From the NCBI GenBank assembly GCA_034440575.1, contig JAOTOL010001553.1, positions 62,001 through 126,000 of the forward strand: a DNA stretch of 64,000 nucleotides, in the 5' to 3' direction. Every line of letters begins with the position of its first letter. The stretch's first letter is position 1. This document shows, in pieces, positions 55,001 through 64,000 of this stretch. Both the position numbers and the translations under genes were made by a program. Source of the DNA: Imbricaverruca yamaguchii. Its lineage: Eukaryota; Arthropoda; Thecostraca; Neoverrucidae. The notes beneath the pieces were generated by a model. It did no database searches and had not been told where the DNA came from. It saw nothing but the letters and a program-made list of their open reading frames with translations.

Positions 55001-58000
55001 ACCACCAACAGAATGGTGATCGGCCGCACCAACAGAAGAAAACAGAAGCGACAGAACATAGCGGAAGCACCAGCACCGTGCACTGTTCCACAGGGTCCTG
55101 CTGATGGGAAGGCTGGTCGGCGGCATCACCCGTCTGCCAGCTCTAGAACTTACCTCTTCTTTCCGGGCGACTGCTCGCGATCCGGACTGTACTGGCTGGA
55201 AACGAGACAAAGCAACCTCAAAATCAACTCAAATGAACACAAATGCAATGTTTTAGGATGGCGGCAAGCATTTCATGATTTCCTTGATAACAGCTCAGGC
55301 AGTTATGCGATATTCGAGGTAGATGAGCTTTCTGAAACAAGTGTAATGTAACCGAATTGCAAAAAAAAAGAATGAGATTTGAAAAACGATTGAATTCCTC
55401 GGCTCCCCTCAGCTGATGCCATGGTCTGGACAAGTGGCCTCACATTTAATTATTCGTGAGCCGCGATAAGCGCAGATATATGCGCAAAGGTAGCGCTAGT
55501 TGTACGTTTACACAGGATATATGCTAGCTCTACGAGCTAACAATCTCAGAATCTGAAGAAAACGGCCGCTGATCCGCCAACGAAAGCCACTGAAAGCTAG
55601 TTATATTATTACAGAGAATAATGCGAGGACATCACGGCCCAGTAGAGTACGTACGCCACCAGGACACATTAGTGACGACGGTACTGCATGGTACGCATAT
55701 GGACACGATAGAGCTGCCGCAGGATGTGCCCCGCGGCGGCCGTAACCAGGGAAGCGAAATAAAAGGCAGCGCTTGTCGCGACTACGAGACGCTGTGGACT
55801 AACGCAGCGGTCTAGCTGTGGCGTCAACTACTGCGCTACGCTGTTGCAACCCTGCAACTGTCCAACTGCGACCTGAGATACCGTGTTAGTGTTTTAACAG
55901 CTGTACGGCAGCTAGGACTATTGCGCTACGCTGTTAGTATTGCCATAGTCAGAACTCAAAATGCACCTTGCTCGACGCAAACTCTCGACGGGTCCGGATC
56001 TGCTCGGAGACATACTGAAACCACAAAATCGGGCGCTGAACCGCACTGAACCACGCTGAGGCGCGGCCACGGTCAGCCGACACACACCCATACTGGTCAG
56101 AGCAGATCAGGGACCTCGCTGAGGCACGGTCACGGCAAGCCGACACACCCATACTGGTCAGAGCAGATCAGGGACCACGCTGAGGCATGGTCACGGTCAG
56201 CCGACACACCAATACTGGTCAGAGCAGATCAGGGACCACGCTGAGGCATGGTCACGGTCAGCCGACACACCAATACTGGTCAGAGCAGATCAGGGACCTC
56301 GCTGAGGCACGGTCACGGTCAGCCGAGACGCAGCCACACACTTGTCAGAGCAGAACAGAGGCCCCACTAAGGCACGGTCACGGTCAGCCGACACACACAC
56401 ACACTGGTCAGAACAGAACAGAGCGCGTCAGTCAACGTCACGCCATGTCACCATAGGCCAGCCCGCACCTACCTCTTAGGTCGCGAGCCCTTGCGCAGCG
56501 CCTTGTGCTTGGGCTTGCAGATGCTGTCGACGTCCGGCTGGCGCGACTGCAGGTCCTCCATGAACTCCTGATGCTCCTGTATCAACATCTCCACGGCCGG
56601 CCGATCCTCCGGCAGCGGCTCCGGCTCCAGCTCCAGCAGGTGCTTCTCCCGCTGGCGAATCCAGCGCAGCAGCTCGGCCAGCAGCGCCTGCATGTCCTTG
56701 AGGCTGGCCAGGTGCTCGTCGAGCCGCGTCTGCCGCTGCAGCGCCCAGCTGCTCACCTCCTCCCAGCGCGACTCGATGATCACCTGCCAGTGCTTGATGA
56801 CGGGCACGGCGTCCGGGTGCGCCTTCTCGAGGATCTCGCCGGCCAGCCGCAGCGTGGCGTCCTTCTCGCGCTCCTTGTCGGCCAGCTCCTGCATGAAGCG
56901 CGTGTGCTCCTCCAGCTGCTGCTGCGCCTCCTGCTCGCTGGCCGGCAGCGGGCCGACGAAGCGCAGCCGCAGCTCGGCGTCCGACAGCCACTCGAGCAGG
57001 CTGTGCACGTCCTTGTGCAGCGCCTCGGCGTCGCGCAGCGCCTGGTTGAGCCGCTCGCTGCGCGTGTCGGACTGCCGCACCACCGAGGTCCACATGGTGG
57101 TCAGCTCGGACACCTGCCGCAGGATCCACGTCATCACCTGGTTAGCTGGGGGGGATAGTCGTGAAGTCACCCGTGCCATGACCTATATCACGTGTGCTAC
57201 GCCACCGCGATGATACCCATCACAAAACTGCAACGTTGTTCGTTAGTTATTAGGGTCTTGGGTCGCATCGACTACATTGGTCATGTAGCGCCCATGGAAC
57301 GTAATTCAAACTCAATTCTACTACCCCTGTAACTTCAGAGTGCCTTTATTGAGAAACAGGATCATGTCGAACAGAATTTCTACCACGAAAGTGTGCTTTG
57401 CTAGCATGAACAAAGAGAGTCCAATTGACAATTTAAACTATTCAAAACTAACTGAATTCAGTAATTGAACAAGGGCACAAGACTGACGATGAAGCAATCA
57501 CAAGGTGTCCCACTAATGTCTTCCACATATCCAGGATGTCTTTTAATCATAGCACAACTAATGTACCAAACTGGGAAGAAACAAATAGCATAAAAACATG
57601 AACTCGGGCAGTAAGTCACATCAACCGTGCGTTGCACCACAGCGCCAGGGAGCTCTCGCAGACAATGAACACCCACCTGAGTTTTGATGACGGCGGCGTC
57701 CTTTTTGTCGGCCTTCGCCATGAGCTGCTCGGCCGTGGCCTGGATGCTCTCCACCTGTTGGGCACGACTGGCCAGCTCCTCCTCCAGGGTCTTGTGCTGT
57801 TCGCACAGCTGCGTGACTGTGTCCAGGTCGCCGTGGACGGGCGCCGCATCGTCCAGCTGCTCGTCCACCCGGCCCAGCCAGTCCAGCAGCGCCGCGATCG
57901 CCTCCTTGAACTGTCCGCTGAACAGCAGCGACTCCTCCAGCTTGCGCTGGCGCTCCACAGAGCGATTGCAGCAGGCGTTCCATTTTGCCTTCAGCTCGTC

Positions 58001-61000
58001 CAGCATCTCGCGCAAGATCGGCTCCTCTTCCTTCGGCGCGCGCTCCTTGATGAGCGCGCGGCCCAGCTTGATGACGTGGTCGTAGCTCGCCTGCTTCCCG
58101 CCGAGCTCGCGCTGGAACTCCTTGTGCTTGTCGAGCAGAACACGAATGCGGTCGGGGGAGTTGCTGAGCGACGTCTCGGTGTCCTCCAGCGCGGCCAGCG
58201 CCTCGTCCAGCCAGCCGCACAGCTCGGACCAGCCGTCGTGGAACTCCTTCGCCTCCTTATAACCAGTGTCGAGGGCGCGCGTGCGCTCGGCAGACTTGGA
58301 CACGACGCGCTCCCAGCGGTGCTGCACCGACACCAGCATGTTCTTGATGAGGATCACGTCCTGCTTCTGCGAGAAGTACTTCAGCTGGGTGCCCTTCTTG
58401 TCCAGGTTGAGCATGTACTCGCGGTGAGCGCTCACGTCCTTCTGGAACTGTTTGTGCTCATCGATCTGCGTCACGATGTTGTTCATGACGCGCGAGACGG
58501 GCGTCAGTCCCGTCAACACCGCCTCCGCCTGCGTCAGCCAGTCGACGAACTCCTGCAACGCCTCTTGGAACTCGTTGGCCTCCTTCAGCGCAATCTCCAG
58601 TTTGATTTTCTTGTCATTGGCGCGGTTCATGACGTGGTCCCAGCGCTGCTTGAGCGTCTTCAGGTTATGCCGTAGACTGGTGCTGGTACTCTCCTTCGAC
58701 TTGGCGAGGTAGGCCTCGCCCCGCGTCAGCACGTTGTCCACTTTGGAGCGATTGTCCTCCAGCTCGCCGAACAGCTCCATGAAGCGTTCCAACTGCTCCC
58801 TGGCCGTCTCCGGCAGCCCGCCGACTGGCCTGCTGGTAGTCAGCGCGCCGTCCAGGTCGTTCAGCCAGAACAGCAGGTCCTGGATCTCGGTCATGAAGTC
58901 CTGAGCATCCTTCAGCGCCGCCTCCAGGTTGCGCTGTTTGCTGCCGGCCTTGCCCTGCAGCTCCCCCCAGCGTTCATTGAGCTGCGCCAGCTTGCGGTGC
59001 GTGGTGCCGGCGTCGGCGGAGTCGCGGTCAGACTCGATCAGCTGACGACCGGCGTCGTTCAACGTGTCCACCGACGTTTGGTGTGCCTGAATATCGTTCA
59101 CCGACACCTTCAGTTTGGCCAGCTCGACCTCGATCACCTGGGAAGTGGTCGCGTCAGCCACCCGCTCCAGTGTTACCGGGCGTCACGCCATGGTGCTGCC
59201 TACCGGCTGACTCTCGGGTGCAGAGGTCACGAGAGATATGAGCTGGTGACTTGAGCAGCCGTCGACCGCGACGCCTACCCATGATCAAACTAATATCGAA
59301 TTGTGGAGAACTTAAAGTTCGGCCACAAGTGTGAACAACGAAAGGTCCAGTTGGACTTCGAAGCGAAGAAGGATTTCATTCCACTTTTCTATTTATTTTT
59401 GTTTCATTATCCAAATGGTAATCTACCTACATTCCTCGCCACCATGCGCCACCACTCACCTGCGGGTCACCGAGCACCGGCCGCAGTCCGTCCAGAGTCT
59501 TGTCGGTGCGTCCGATCCAGACCAGCAGCTCGTCCAGCGCGTGCTGGAACTGGCCGAGCCGCAGCAGGGCGTGGTCCAGCTCGCGCTGCCGCTCCACGAT
59601 GCCCCGCAGCAGGTCGTCCCAGCGCGTGTTGATGTCGGAGAGCGGCTGTTTGAGGGTGGCCGCCTGATCGGTCGAGGTACGCTCCATGAGCTCCTGCGCT
59701 TGCCTGTGGACCGACGCGATGTTCGTTAGTCCGATGGTCTGCGGCAGCTAGGAGGGACACTGGCTACGGTAGCTGCTAGAGATTACGGCGCACGCAGCGT
59801 CGCCGATGGTGACTGCAGCTGCCACGCCACCACTGGCTGCGACGCAGCAACACGTCAGGAGCTGCCTCAGCAGCGGCGAGACACCGTGCTGCTACCGTTT
59901 GGAGCCGGCAAGTGTTGTCGGCGCTCGTCGGCTGCGAAACTGGTCCGGTGTGGCAGCCACTCAGAGACCCACCCGCAGTCTTACAGGCCTCACACCATAC
60001 AGACGCGCCTCACACCTCGCGTGCCATGTTCAGTGGCAGCTGCGAAATTCAACACGGGTGGAAACGCGTGCTGATCAGTCGGCCGTGCTCGCATGGCGTG
60101 AAATGGTGGAAAACAGCGCACCAGAGCAGGCCATTACGCCCAGGAGGTGTGAACACGGGCGGTGTCCAGGACCTACGCGCAGGTGCAGGTGTGCCCATAA
60201 TTGCGCTAAAGATGCCGGGAAGACGGGCAGTAAAGAAGTAATGTGTGTCAACATCAAAGCTGTGGCTCAGGTGAGCATGCCACCGCGGAGTGATAACGGA
60301 CAAACGACTGGAGAACGAAAGGGCAGACAACACTTGCCTCCATATACTCCTGGTCACAACCGATATGAAAGAGAAAGCATGTAAGTTAGAGCTGTCAAAG
60401 GACAACTTTTCATCACTACACGATGGGTGTGTACAGATATATACAGCAGGCATTGCATCGCCACGTGAAGGACAACCGCAGCGACACACCGAAGCTACCA
60501 CTACGTGCCGGGCGACCATAGCAACACGTCGCCACATGGCGGGAGACCAGAGCGACACCTAGCAGGCACTACATCACCACATGGCGGGTGACCAGAGAGA
60601 CACCTAGCAGGTACTACATCACCACATGGTGGGTGACCAGAGCGACACCTAGGAGGTACTACATCACCACATGGCGGGTGACCAGAGCGACACCTAGCAG
60701 GTACTACACTACCATATGGTGGGTGACCAGAGCGACACCTAGCAGGTACTACATCACCACATGGTGGGTGACCAGAGCGACACCTAGCAGGTACTACATC
60801 ACCACATGGTGGGTGACCAGAGCGACACCTAGCAGGTACTACACTACCCCATGGCGGGTGACCAGAGCGACACCTAGCAGGTACTACATCACCACATGGT
60901 GGGTGACCAGAGCGACATCTAGCAGGTACTAGCAGGTACTACTGGACAGTGGTCATGTACCCGAATGGACTCATCAGCAGACAAGTATAAAGACGCCCAC

Positions 61001-64000
61001 CTGTTCAGCGCCTCGACCTTGACCATCTGTGGGTCCACGTCGTTCTTGAAGTCCATCAGCTGTTTGATCTGGCGCTTGATGGCGTCAATATCAGAGCCCA
61101 CCGGGCCCAGGTAGCTGAGCCGGTCCTCGGCGTCCTCAAGGAACTCCAGCAGCGCCTGCATCGTCTCGTGGAACGACATCGCTTTGTCCATGGCGTCAAT
61201 GAGGTTCTCCTCGCGGCGGGCGTACAGCGCCGTGATGTTGTGCCAGGCAGAGTCCAGGTCGGCCAGGTTCTTGCTGACCTCGGGCTTCTCCGGCTGTCCG
61301 CACACCTGCATCAGCTGGCGGCCGGTGCGGCGCACCTGCTCCACCTCCGGCTTCACCTGGTCCAGCTCCTGGCGAATCTCGCTCAGCTCCTGACGGACAG
61401 ACGAGGCGGCTCAGTGACGTCATGCCCCCGCGGCGGTGACGTCACGCTCACCATGCATCTCCGACAGGTCTGGCCAATAAACCGGGCAACCGGGCACCAA
61501 TGTCCGCTGGGTTGTCTGCCGCGATGTTAACGATGCACATGATAATAAAAGCTTAATATGCACTTTATATTGGAGCTGTGCACTAGCTAAGACCGAACCA
61601 TCGTCCGTGCATGACATTTTGCCATCTTCACCAGTGCGGGGGTTGCGACTACCACTTCTTTAGTCTTTGAAAACGGAAAGCGCTAGACATAAAAAAGCGT
61701 CCCGCACATGACGGTATCTCGAGACTGATACACCCTTTTCCCGGTAATTCGGGCCGTCTGTTGACCTCTCGGGTCAATTTAAAGCTTATTTACCCATCGC
61801 AGCTCATTGACCTGGCATGGAAATCCTTCAATTTGTGTACCACAATGTAGGCAAAGGACGGCCAATAAACTATTCCAGGCGGCGATTCCTTAGAGTCTGC
61901 CCTTTCAGTGGCAGCGGAAAAATCATTCTGGTCAGGTCCAACTGCACTGACAATAAGCAACAGTATCAGTATCAGACAACCTTCAGGAGTGCTCAGATAT
62001 CACCTTCAAAGAACAGCGGACGAAATGCGCACCGCTAAAGCGGCCATGATATCAGGGGGAGTGCACCCGCTTTCGACAATATCAAGCTGCAACCAACGGC
62101 GCGAAATTGCAAAGCGTTGGCCGTGCTCGCCATACCAAGGGGTATCGAAACTTTAAAAATGTCTCACGTAGCTGGATATACGGGAGAGCACCGATGAAGG
62201 CTAGGATCTGACCTGGCCAATCGCTAACCACCTCACTCGACACGTGGCATCGCACGCGACTCACTTTCTGCTGCTCCTTGATGGCGCTCGGCTCGATGGC
62301 GGGCGCCTCCTGGTTGGTCAGCGTCTCCTGCAGCTCCTTGAGCGCCTTCATCACGCCGTGCAGCTCCGACCAGAACTTCTCAGAGATGGCCAGCGCTTCC
62401 TCCAGCGAGCGGCCGCGTTCGCCGGTGGACGTTTGTAAGTGGTCCCACAGCTTGTTCAGGCTGTCCATCTTCTTCTGAATGTCTGCGACGGATGAGTAGC
62501 TCGTAAGGCGGGGGACCAAGACGTGGCACACAATTATCATTGCGAAGTGGAATTGTAAGTGCTCACACGTGTAAACGATATCAAGCGGCATAGTGTCAGG
62601 GCGCCAAATAACCACGTAAAAAGAGGACATAGAGGCAACGACATTGTCGGATACAAATCATATACTACGAGCACAATGAGTTATACTTATTATGCCTATA
62701 AATATAATTATTTGGAATAATCATAAAACGAAGACATTCGGTTTCTACGATGAATCTCCCTTTGGGCGATGTAGCGTCGCAAACCTATCACGCCGATTGG
62801 TCGCTGGCGAACTTTACAATTACGCTGGTTATGGAATTCGAACACACGAATTGCGACCATGAGTCCAACGCCCTACAGACAGAGCTTCAACCTTTGTCAC
62901 ACGCACATAACGTAATTTGACGTTAATAACTAAGATGATCAATAGTGCGCCTTACATTCTCCAAGTGTTTCAAATGGGATGATCGTTAATGCCATGCTGC
63001 AGAAATTTAACCACCCCACACATCGCAAAAGACGTGCTAGCAGCCTGAGACAGAGCAACAATGGCAGTGACTGAACATGACAGCCGCCAAAACCGGCCAG
63101 CTCGGCTGCAGAGGCGACCTGCCGGCGCCCGGCCACGCGCGCGCAGCCCACCTTTGACGGCCGGGTCGGACGAACTGCCGGCCTTGGCGATCACGTCGGC
63201 CGCCGCCTTGTTGACGGCGTCGAAGGCGGCGGCGCGCTTCTCCAGGTCGTCGACGATGGCGTTGTTCTCGGCCATCTGGTCGTGGATGCGGTCCGGGTGC
63301 GCCGAGATCGGCTCGGCGCGCTCCACCTGGTCGGCCGTGTCCTTGAGCGCGGTCAGCATGCCGTCCAGCTTGTCGGCGAACTGGGAGCACTCGTGCAGCG
63401 CCTCCTCCAGCTCCTGCTGGCGCTGCCTCAGCGACGCCCGCAGCGCGTTGTAGCGCCCGTTGTCAGTCTCCATGATTTCGGACACCTGTGGCATACCGGT
63501 CAGGTTGGGTCATTCGGGTCATGGCATGTCGTGGTCGTGCATACAGTTCGTCGTGGAACACCTAATGAACAAACAAACGGGTCATGTCAGGTGAGGCGCA
63601 GAGGTCAGCGCCAGGTCCAAGAGCATACACGACGAACAACCGACCGTGTCAGGACTTCCTAGTTGATATCAATCAGTTGATCCAGTTATGCACGATCCAT
63701 TCACACAGATTTAGCCATACAAACATGTTCCAATCGACACGTTTTTCGATCAATCCCTTGCACGATAACCCAATTTCACCCTTGTCCTCGCTTTGTGTAT
63801 GTGCAAGCTCACGTTGGTCGCATTGACATTAATTTCCAGTGGCATTGCAAGTGGTCCGAAATAATCTCCCCTATACAAGATCAACTGGTCGCCCAACACC
63901 TAGAAGAGCTACGCACTGACTGAGCGCACCCGGACCTTTTGGGCGTCCTCGTCGCGGACGAGGCCGATCAGCGCGCCACCCGTCTTGTTCAGCTTGTCGA
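42826..64000 (-). CDS. shot: Spectraplakin (Short stop/MACF1/dystonin family), 3' half, 12 exons
   Basis: A giant cytoskeletal linker that joins actin to microtubules. Exons: 64000-63936 (cut by the window), 63485-63152, 62482-62265, 61389-61001, 59703-59460, 59137-57677, 57137-56473, 50406-50229, 49764-49417, 48708-48591, 43459-43326 and 43092-42826. All introns are GT-AG and phases agree at every join, giving 1,473 codons in the window. The first seven exons encode about ten spectrin repeats. Next come a linker helix, two canonical EF-hands, a zinc-binding GAS2 domain that binds microtubules, and a Ser/Arg-rich tail. The N-terminal calponin-homology and plakin parts would lie beyond the right edge. 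Whether the tail ends by read-through at TGA 42816-42814 or splices on at AAG|GTACGT (42826) is open; the donor is good and family tails are longer, so I favour splicing. No SxIP motif for EB1 is visible so far. Confidence 0.94.
43326..43459 (-). CDS. shot: Spectraplakin exon after GAS2
   Basis: Acceptor ATCCCTGCAG|CGAAAG, donor ACCAAG|GTGCGT, phases 1 and 0. It encodes [20 protein letters not shown], then [19 protein letters not shown] and GPITK. This is the stretch that directly follows GAS2 in insect Short stop. Confidence 0.95.
45554..45613. repeat. 12-bp repeat (GCAGCGGAGCGG), ~5 units
   Basis: It reads as SGAG, AAER or LRCP repeats depending on frame. Its coding status is unsupported. 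Confidence 0.93.
46880..47158. repeat. 28-bp minisatellite, ~10 units
   Basis: The unit is GGAACTACCCGATCTGGACA followed by TGCCCATC. Because 28 is not a multiple of three, each frame cycles through the three readings, which keeps all + frames open ([26 protein letters not shown]). Confidence 0.96.
48591..48708 (-). CDS. shot: Spectraplakin exon, second half of GAS2 domain
   Basis: Acceptor CTCACCGCAG|TTCGGA, donor GTCGAG|GTACGT, phases 0 and 1. It encodes [39 protein letters not shown]. This is the most conserved part of the family. Confidence 0.97.
49417..49764 (-). CDS. shot: Spectraplakin exon, EF-hand pair and start of GAS2 domain
   Basis: A 116-codon exon, phase 0 at both ends (GTCGACAG|TTCATG, TACCGG|GTGAGT). 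EF-hand loops are [12 protein letters not shown] (exon residues 20-31) and [12 protein letters not shown] (56-67), both with canonical acidic positions 1, 3 or 5, and 12. The GAS2 domain starts at about residue 84 ([12 protein letters not shown]), with CSGCMC likely binding zinc, and continues [12 protein letters not shown] into the next exon. Confidence 0.96.
50229..50406 (-). CDS. shot: Spectraplakin exon, helix before EF-hands
   Basis: Acceptor TGTCTCCAG|CCGCCAG, donor CGGAAG|GTTGGT (a weaker donor), phases 2 and 0. It encodes [20 protein letters not shown], then [13 protein letters not shown] and [10 protein letters not shown], the conserved segment before 'FMKF-NHKK'. Confidence 0.93.
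50460..50862. repeat. GT/GGTA-rich simple-sequence array
   Basis: Irregular GGTGTGGGGTAAG and GGTGTGGGGTACG units, interrupted at 50738-50790 by a LINE-end tag and a short unique piece. The - strand frame ([12 protein letters not shown]) is an effect of composition. Confidence 0.92.
50738..50770 (-). mobile_element. LINE 3'-end tag, very short copy
   Basis: On the - strand, GTCGAAGCCCAAATAACTAA. Only the last 20-25 bp of the family, inserted in the GT-rich array. Confidence 0.5.
51040..51160. repeat. ~24-bp minisatellite, ~5 units
   Basis: The unit GCGACCCTGGATACTAACTC is followed by a short variable part. Confidence 0.88.
52895..53145. repeat. Degenerate ~28-30-bp minisatellite (CAGGTGACCGAGGTCA)
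   Basis: About nine irregular units of ACAGGTGACCGAGGTCACAG plus GTGATNANCA, in a spectraplakin intron. Confidence 0.88.
53975..54005. repeat. Perfect 14-bp inverted repeat with 3-nt loop, beside a 27-bp direct repeat
   Basis: GGTAGTTTGCTAGC, then ACA, then its exact reverse complement. Just left (53922-53972) TTGTTGTCAAAGCAAACCCA plus AAC occurs twice. Confidence 0.95.
54349..54745. repeat. 108-bp tandem repeat, ~3.7 units
   Basis: GGACACCAGACCAGTT recurs at 54461, 54569 and 54677, and a first, partial unit starts near 54353. Units are almost identical, so the array is young. At 108 bp (36 codons) both strands stay open ([20 protein letters not shown] on -). I treat it as non-coding and intronic. 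Confidence 0.96.
56041..56425. repeat. 61-bp minisatellite, ~6 units
   Basis: TACTGGTCAGAGCAGATCAG recurs at 56091, 56152, 56213 and 56274 (61 bp apart), followed by GGACCACGCTGAGGCATGGT and CACGGTCAGCCGACACACC. Two diverged units follow. It lies in the intron beside the 56473 donor without including it. Confidence 0.95.
56473..57137 (-). CDS. shot: Spectraplakin exon, last two spectrin repeats
   Basis: The acceptor is taken as CTAACCAG|GTGATG, because the CCCAG eight bases upstream would break phase. Donor AAGAG|GTAGGT, phases 0 and 2. It encodes [64 protein letters not shown]-type helix C, and the linker [20 protein letters not shown] end (here [16 protein letters not shown]). Very GC-rich. 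Confidence 0.94.
57138..57676. other. Spectraplakin intron with a LINE tag
   Basis: AT-rich intron. It contains the tag at 57242-57296. Confidence 0.6.
57242..57296 (-). mobile_element. Short LINE 3'-end tag, copy 3
   Basis: On the - strand, GGGCGCTACATGACCAATG, then TAGTCGATGCGACCCAAGAC, then CCTAATAACTAACG. Flanks give an imperfect duplication (AACGTTGTTC/AACGTAATTC). Confidence 0.75.
57677..59137 (-). CDS. shot: Spectraplakin large exon, 4-5 spectrin repeats
   Basis: A 487-codon exon with phase 0 at both ends (CTTCCCAG|GTGATC, ACTCAG|GTGGGT). It encodes [20 protein letters not shown] through [65 protein letters not shown] and [20 protein letters not shown]. The frame stays open for 219 nt past the donor (to 57458), but that part loses all family similarity. 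GC at third positions is high. Confidence 0.95.
59460..59703 (-). CDS. shot: Spectraplakin exon, spectrin repeat
   Basis: The acceptor is taken as GTCCACAG|GCAAGC, with a CTAAC branch site 30 nt upstream. Only this site joins in phase to the previous exon, giving the family-typical [14 protein letters not shown]. The open frame reaching 59760 is intronic read-in. Donor CCGCAG|GTGAGT. It encodes [20 protein letters not shown] and [16 protein letters not shown]. Confidence 0.92.
59748..60540. other. Spectraplakin intron
   Basis: No coding feature recognised. Confidence 0.5.
60545..60938. repeat. 45-bp minisatellite, ~8.5 units
   Basis: The unit is GGGTGACCAGAGCGACACCT, then AGCAGGTACTACATCACCAC, then ATGGT on the + strand. 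At 45 bp (15 codons) a + strand frame stays open ([15 protein letters not shown]). It lies 60 bp beyond the exon donor at 61001. Confidence 0.95.
61001..61389 (-). CDS. shot: Spectraplakin exon, spectrin repeats
   Basis: Acceptor GTCCGTCAG|GAGCTG, donor AACAG|GTGGGC, phases 0 and 2. It encodes [20 protein letters not shown], then [20 protein letters not shown] and [11 protein letters not shown]. This segment is strongly conserved in fly Short stop. Confidence 0.94.
61390..62264. other. Spectraplakin intron
   Basis: No repeat array or other gene seen. Confidence 0.6.
62265..62482 (-). CDS. shot: Spectraplakin exon, spectrin repeat
   Basis: Acceptor CCGTCGCAG|ACATTC, donor AAA|GTGAGT, phases 1 and 0. 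It encodes [17 protein letters not shown] through SAIKEQQK, with the helix-C Trp and a [13 protein letters not shown] helix. Confidence 0.92.
62765..62880 (-). mobile_element. tRNA-derived SINE, copy 2 (spectraplakin intron)
   Basis: On the - strand the tRNA-like head runs GTAGGGCGTTGGACTCATGG, then TCGCAATTC, then GTGTTCGAATTCC (a B box). It is followed by the same body as 18240-18367 (GCGACCAATCGGCGTGATAG, then GCGACGCTACA). The head has a CAT in the anticodon position but no acceptor-stem pairing, so it is a SINE rather than a tRNA gene. The rest of this intron (62483-63151) holds nothing else recognised. Confidence 0.75.
63152..63485 (-). CDS. shot: Spectraplakin exon, spectrin repeat
   Basis: Acceptor ATGCCACAG|GTGTCC, donor CAAAG|GTGGGC, phases 0 and 1. 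It begins [19 protein letters not shown] and has a conserved [17 protein letters not shown] end. Confidence 0.92.
63936..64000 (-). CDS. shot: Spectraplakin exon, spectrin-repeat part (cut by window)
   Basis: It encodes [21 protein letters not shown] and ends AAG|GTCCGG. An alternative donor 6 nt later (CGG|GTGCGC) would add Val-Arg. The first is preferred because family members read QKV-E at this join. Confidence 0.8.

Larger units (their letters stand above)
50407..56472. other. Large spectraplakin intron crowded with minisatellites
   Basis: 6.1 kb between the last spectrin-repeat exon and the pre-EF-hand exon. The arrays and hairpin listed separately lie in it. Between them I see no further exon, though small alternative exons cannot be excluded. 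Confidence 0.6.

Noticed and set aside
57458..57676. Continuation of the large spectrin exon's frame past 57677
   Set aside because: Family similarity ends exactly at CAG|GTGGGT, and the next exon joins in phase. The rest is intronic read-through.
56476..58675. Long frames antisense to, or in other frames of, the spectrin-repeat exons
   Set aside because: They are shadows of very GC-rich coding exons. Only the frame with spectrin-repeat motifs and matching splice phases was kept.
59704..59747. An earlier acceptor (CTCCTAG|CTGCCG) for the exon ending at 59460
   Set aside because: It would leave the join to the 61001 donor out of phase. The site at 59703 restores phase and the conserved ALNRQAQEL.

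Overview
The window is nuclear DNA of an animal, most likely an arthropod and perhaps a crustacean. Its two real genes are split by GT-AG introns and belong to animal families. The spectraplakin reads closest to insect Short stop in what I know of that family. The transposons are non-LTR retrotransposons of Jockey and CR1 type and a ZMYM1-like hAT. There are no operons. The species is not fixed by the sequence.

Layout. 0-7.4 kb is a transposon graveyard: a broken hAT transposase, a broken Jockey-like LINE on the + strand, and a Jockey ORF1 fragment on the - strand. 8.6-22.3 kb holds a complete five-exon SPAG7 homologue on the - strand (245 codons, R3H domain). Every junction keeps phase, and it is assembled here from exons too short to stand out as open frames. 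22-33 kb is AT-rich intergenic DNA with old dispersed repeats and a broken CR1-like LINE (27.6-30.4 kb, - strand). 33.4-42.8 kb is GC-richer and dominated by minisatellites. 42.8-64.0 kb is the 3' part of a spectraplakin gene (short stop/MACF1/dystonin family) on the - strand. Twelve exons, all phase-compatible, encode about ten spectrin repeats, two EF-hands, a GAS2 domain and a Ser/Arg-rich tail. The gene runs off the right edge.

The two host genes are transcribed in the same direction but do not obviously act together. SPAG7 is a small R3H protein and the spectraplakin is a giant actin-microtubule crosslinker.

The most unusual theme is where the minisatellites sit. Several begin exactly at a gene landmark and contain it in every unit. 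SPAG7 exon 3 has an array carrying copies of its 5' splice site on one side and an array carrying copies of its 3' splice site on the other. The SPAG7 stop codon is the first unit of a third array. The last spectraplakin exon found here opens a 27-bp array that repeats its 5' splice site about 22 times, and a candidate 60-nt exon at 40.7 kb does the same. A second theme is a family of about 55-bp retroposed tags that match the 3' end of the Jockey-like LINE. One has a perfect 14-bp target-site duplication. Two tRNA-derived SINE copies have ends that loosely resemble that LINE tail.
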